Source: Bradyrhizobium sp. CCGUVB4N (GTDB lineage: Bacteria > Pseudomonadota > Alphaproteobacteria > Rhizobiales > Xanthobacteraceae). Taken from it: DNA of 64,000 bases. A model generated the notes under the pieces. That model was not told the origin of the DNA. It did not search any database and saw nothing but the letters and a program-made list of their open reading frames with translations. A program made the translations under genes and the position numbers. Position 1 is the first letter of the stretch. Each line of letters begins with the position of its first letter. Shown here piece after piece: positions 61,061-64,000 of this stretch. The DNA lies in the NCBI RefSeq assembly GCF_024199945.1, contig NZ_JANADP010000001.1, positions 2,046,001 to 2,110,000 on the forward strand, given 5' to 3'.

Positions 61061-61966
61061 ATGAAAATCAGTTCTCATCAGACTGCTGCTTTTACAGAGG
61101 TCTTCAGGCGGAGAAGCGTTTCTGAAGCTGCAACCGTCCTCGGTGTCACCCAGTCGGCCGTCACCCAGCATCTTGCCAAGCTCGAGCAACATATGGGGAC
61201 GACACTCTTCATTCGGCATCGCACCGGGCTCGTACCTACAAAGCCCGCTCAGGAACTGTTCGCGCTAACTGATCGCGTTCGGGTTCTAGAGCAACTGGTC
61301 GCGGAGAAGATCAATGCCTACAGTGATCTATCCGCCGGCCATCTAACGGTGATCGCGAACGCGCCTTGTCCGGCGATGCCGATTATTTCCGAATTCAACC
61401 GGCGTTTTCCGACAGTGAGGATTACGTTTTCACTGGTGCCCTGGGAGCTTGCTAAGCAGCGACTTGAAGCGCGTGATGTCGACATTGCTATCATCACCGA
61501 ACCTGATGACCTTGCCAGCCTATTCCACGTGGAGCTAAGCAAAACTCGGCTTATGGCGCTCGTGCGGCGCGAGCATCGGCTCGCCTGCAGACCGACACTC
61601 AGTCTGGCTGAACTTGCACAAGAAAGGATCATTCTAACCGAGGATGGTTCTCTAACACTACGAGAAGTGGAAAAGGCGTGTCTTGAGAAGAGTATAAATA
61701 TGCCGAATGTTATTAAGATGGCGACTTATCCCGTTCTAAAGGAAGCGGTTCTGCACGGAATCGGGGTAGGTATTCTTCTTCAAGACAGCGTTTTTCCAGC
61801 AGAGGAGCTCGTGTACAAATCTGTCGATGAATTCTGCAGTGATTTCAAAACGTATATCGTCACGACATCGGATAAAAGACGCTTACGGTGCGTAGAGTCA
61901 TTCTTTGAAACGGTTCAGATGTCTATAGAGAATCAACGAAGTAATCGCCATGCCGAGACAGATTAG
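61061..61966 (+). CDS. LysR-family transcriptional regulator
   Basis: 301 residues. N-terminal HTH: FTEVFRRRSVSEAATVLGVT, QSAVTQHLAKLEQHMGTTLF and IRHRTGLVPTKPAQELFALT. C-terminal ligand domain: HLTVIANAPCPAMPIISEFN, RFPTVRITFSLVPWELAKQR and VDIAIITEPDD, then GIGVGILLQDSVFPAEELVY. Divergently placed to the transporter operon, which it probably controls in response to the imported compound. It follows AGCAGGCTTCAACAGC. Similar in style to LysR proteins near phosphonate (AEP) genes, but this is not proved. Confidence 0.82.
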   Translation: MKISSHQTAAFTEVFRRRSVSEAATVLGVTQSAVTQHLAKLEQHMGTTLFIRHRTGLVPTKPAQELFALTDRVRVLEQLVAEKINAYSDLSAGHLTVIANAPCPAMPIISEFNRRFPTVRITFSLVPWELAKQRLEARDVDIAIITEPDDLASLFHVELSKTRLMALVRREHRLACRPTLSLAELAQERIILTEDGSLTLREVEKACLEKSINMPNVIKMATYPVLKEAVLHGIGVGILLQDSVFPAEELVYKSVDEFCSDFKTYIVTTSDKRRLRCVESFFETVQMSIENQRSNRHAETD

Positions 61967-62264
61967 AAGTCCTATCGCAGCCGCCTTGCGCGGACTGAAG
62001 GAACATCGTTCGAGGTAGTTGCTACACGACGGGGCCTGTTGGAATACGCCCTTGGATGGTGAGCATCGACGCGCGAGGAGTACGACCGCGCTCGCCGGAG
62101 ATCTCAGCCGGCTGTCGTTGGTTTCATGGATGTCGCTCCGGCCTTCGATGTCGTAGGGTGATATCGCAAGTTGGTCACGTGCTTATCTCGGAATTCATTC
62201 CGTTGGCATGATGGTCACTTGGTTTGCCCACGGTGTTTCAAGCAGCAGGCGTCGATCATTGCCT
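61967..62264. other. Spacer without recognised gene
   Basis: About 300 bases between the LysR gene and the EAL relic; only short frames. Confidence 0.35.
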
Positions 62265-62570
62265 ATCTTGATCGAGTAGGGCGAAGATGCGGTCGGCTGA
62301 TACCGGTCGGCCGATGAGATATGCTTGGATTTCATCACAGCTGGTTTGGCGCAAAGAGCTGCTTGGTGATTTCGACGCCTTCTGCGACCACGCCAATGTG
62401 TAGATCGTGCGCCAGTGAGATCATTGATTTTACGACAGCCGCGCTATCCGGCCGTGTCAGCATGTCGCGTATAAAGGACTGATCGATTTCAATGTGGGAA
62501 TAAGGCAATTCTAGCAAATAGGTCAGCGACGAAAATTCCGTTCCGAAATCATCAAGCGCTACCGTCCCCC
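62265..62570 (-). pseudogene. EAL-domain (c-di-GMP phosphodiesterase) remnant
   Basis: Minus strand reads ALDDFGTEFSSLTYLLELPY, SHIEIDQSFIRDMLTRPDSA, VVKSMISLAHDLHIGVVAEG, VEITKQL and then, after a frame change near 62340, CDEIQAYLIGRPVSADRIFA. This is the last part of an EAL domain (DDFGTGYSSL, K/DxSFI, VVAEGVE, CDxxQGYLxGRP). Only about 100 residues remain, with no start or catalytic EAL motif. A dead fragment from an unrelated gene. Confidence 0.75.
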
Positions 62571-62642
62571 CTGTCGATTGTTATGATAAGGATGCAATAG
62601 GACGATTCCTCCGCCTTCGGCGCCAGCCAAAAAGCATTTGGC

Positions 62643-64000
62643 CTAGACCGGCCATGGAAGCGAGTAGGTCTTCAACTGCGTGAAGCTACGCATTGCTTCC
62701 AGCACGCCCTCCTTGTGCCCGAGTCCGGACTGCTTGATTCCCCCGAACGGGGTCAATTCGGTGCGATATCCGGGAACTTCCCATACGTTGACGCAGCCAA
62801 CGGCGAGACCGTCGATGAGCTTCGTCACATGATCGAGCCGGTTGGAGCAGACTCCGGCAGAAAGTCCGAACTTGGTTGCGTTAGCGATCGATATGATCTG
62901 ATCAACATCGTTCGGACAACGGATGATCGGCAGCACAGGTCCGAATGTTTCTTCAATGACCAGTTCGCATCTTGGTGAGACATAGTCCAACAGGGTGGGC
63001 GGATAAGATGCGCCGTCAGGTGGGCTTCCGAGCAATAGAGTAGCACCAGCATCGACGGCATCGCTAACGCGCCGAGCAATCAGTTTGGCCGCCTCTTGAT
63101 TGATGACGGTGCCGAGGTCAACCGATGGATCGCTCGGATCGCCGGTCGAGAGCTTCCGCATGTGATGGAACGCCCGCTCGGCAAATTCGTCGGCAATAGA
63201 ATCAACGACGAGTGCCCGCTTGACGGATGTACATCGTTGACCCGAATTCTTGATCGCTCCTTGAACAGCTAGATGGGCCGCCCGATCGACATCGGCATCT
63301 TCGAGCACAATGATCGGATCGTTCCCACCGAGCTCCAAGATGAGCTTCCGGTAACCGGCCCGTTCCGCAATATGATGCCCAGCGCGAACGGAGCCGGTAA
63401 ATGTCACCAGCTCTGCATTGGGATCGGTGAACATCGCATCTCCCAAGCCGTGGGGGGCTCCAGTCACGATCGAAAGCATACCCTCCGGAAGGCCTTGCTC
63501 GTACAGAATCCTGCCAAGCGCTAGAGCAGTCAACGGCGCCCGCTCAGAGGGCTTCAGGACCACGCGGTTGTTCGTCGCAATGGCGGGAGCGAGTTTATGA
63601 CTGACGAGATTGAGAGGATGGTTAAACGGCGTGATAGCGGAAATCGCACCGGTGAGCGGTGTGCGCATGGAAAAAATGCGCCGATCATGGGGTGTCACGC
63701 CAATGTCAGATGGATAAATCTCGCCCTCGCTCTGGATCAAGGTGTGGGCAGCAAATGACCAAACATCGCATGCACGCCCGGTTTCATGCAAGGAGTCCTT
63801 CAGGCAGAGGCCGGTTTCTGCCGTGATAAGCCGAGCAAACCGGTCTTGATCTCTTCTAACGGCGCTTGCTGTCCCCAGGAGGATATCCGTTCGTTCGCGG
63901 CGCGTGAGCCGAAGATCAGTCCGCGCAGCTATCTCAAATGCTTGGCGTGCATGTCCCGGTCTAGCCTGCGGGACGCTGCCAACAAGCATTCCCGTGAATG
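62643..64000 (-). CDS. phnY: Phosphonoacetaldehyde dehydrogenase-like aldehyde dehydrogenase (5' part outside window)
   Basis: Frame is open from the window edge to 62643, 451 residues so far; the visible MLVGSVPQARPGHARQAFEI corresponds to about residue 25-30 of the family, so the start lies further out. Aldehyde dehydrogenase motifs: ITPFNHPLNLVSHKLAPAIA, VTFTGSVRAGHHIAERAGYR, LILELGGNDPIIVLEDADVD with catalytic Glu, NSGQRCTSVKRALVVDSIAD with catalytic Cys, and ETFGPVLPIIRCPNDVDQII. The C-terminus GGIKQSGLGHKEGVLEAMRS, FTQLKTYSLPWPV fits PhnY, which oxidises phosphonoacetaldehyde to phosphonoacetate after 2-aminoethylphosphonate transamination. The specific function is inferred, a related succinate-semialdehyde-type enzyme is possible. 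Confidence 0.75.
   Translation of the reverse strand, partial: FTGMLVGSVPQARPGHARQAFEIAARTDLRLTRRERTDILLGTASAVRRDQDRFARLITAETGLCLKDSLHETGRACDVWSFAAHTLIQSEGEIYPSDIGVTPHDRRIFSMRTPLTGAISAITPFNHPLNLVSHKLAPAIATNNRVVLKPSERAPLTALALGRILYEQGLPEGMLSIVTGAPHGLGDAMFTDPNAELVTFTGSVRAGHHIAERAGYRKLILELGGNDPIIVLEDADVDRAAHLAVQGAIKNSGQRCTSVKRALVVDSIADEFAERAFHHMRKLSTGDPSDPSVDLGTVINQEAAKLIARRVSDAVDAGATLLLGSPPDGASYPPTLLDYVSPRCELVIEETFGPVLPIIRCPNDVDQIISIANATKFGLSAGVCSNRLDHVTKLIDGLAVGCVNVWEVPGYRTELTPFGGIKQSGLGHKEGVLEAMRSFTQLKTYSLPWPV

Overview
The window looks like a stretch of a rhizobial symbiosis island, most probably from Bradyrhizobium. Gene order on the left (nifN-nifX-DUF269-DUF683-fdxB ... iscN-nifU-nifS-nifT-SIR2-like-nifB-fdxN-nifZ ... 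nifH-nifQ ... nifV-nifW-fixBCX) is the Bradyrhizobium order as I remember it, with fixA separated from fixBCX. The same block carries a complete-looking uptake hydrogenase set (hupSLCDFGHK plus hypABFCDE). GC content is high but falls in the gene-poor stretches, which are full of broken genes, as is usual for such islands.

Layout. 1-1856: end of nifN, nifX, two small nif proteins and ferredoxin fdxB. 1913-3268: intact IS3-family element with a 4-bp GGAC target duplication. 3478-4730: two unrecognised minus-strand genes. The upstream one has a sigma54-type promoter and shares a NifA site with the divergent iscN-nifU-nifS-nifT-SIR2 operon (5065-8011). 8331-14164: nifB, fdxN, TPR protein, Fe-S LRV protein, two NifZ paralogues, two small proteins and a DegT-like protein lacking the usual PLP lysine. 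14165-16240: decayed zone (frameshifted bolA, 2Fe-2S ferredoxin, stop-interrupted pseudogene). 16245-17095: a small nifO operon running away from nifH. 17473-24885: nifHQ, a Fur/Irr-like gene, nifV, nifW, a fixA remnant and fixBCX. 25307-30738: three isolated genes in mostly empty DNA. 30797-44140: hup/hyp operon, with a HupC-HupD reading-frame fusion, a broken hupI and no recognisable hupJ. 44141-51188: decayed accessory DNA with a CRP/FNR (FixK-like) gene, an acetyltransferase and several pseudogenes (DUF6088/AbiEi-like antitoxin, exported Ig-like protein, GSU2403-type nucleotidyltransferase). 51189-60091: minus-strand branched-chain-amino-acid-type ABC transporter with two tandem binding proteins, a hexapeptide acetyltransferase of the phosphonate-linked type, a metallophosphatase and a MetE-C-like protein. 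61061-64000: divergent LysR regulator, EAL-domain relic and the downstream part of a phosphonoacetaldehyde-dehydrogenase-like gene.

How it works together. I find GG-N10-GC (-24/-12) promoters before iscN, nifB, nifH, nifV, the fixA relic/fixBCX, hupS, the unknown gene ending at 4140 and the nifO operon. TGT-N10-ACA NifA sites lie at three of these loci (4933, 8176, and two overlapping at 17200 and 17205). Nitrogenase assembly, electron supply (FixBCX, ferredoxins) and H2 recycling (Hup) therefore look co-controlled by low-oxygen NifA/RpoN signalling. The right-hand transporter block is a separate catabolic module, tentatively for a phosphonate or organic amine.

All calls come from reading the sequence and from remembered family features; no database search was run.
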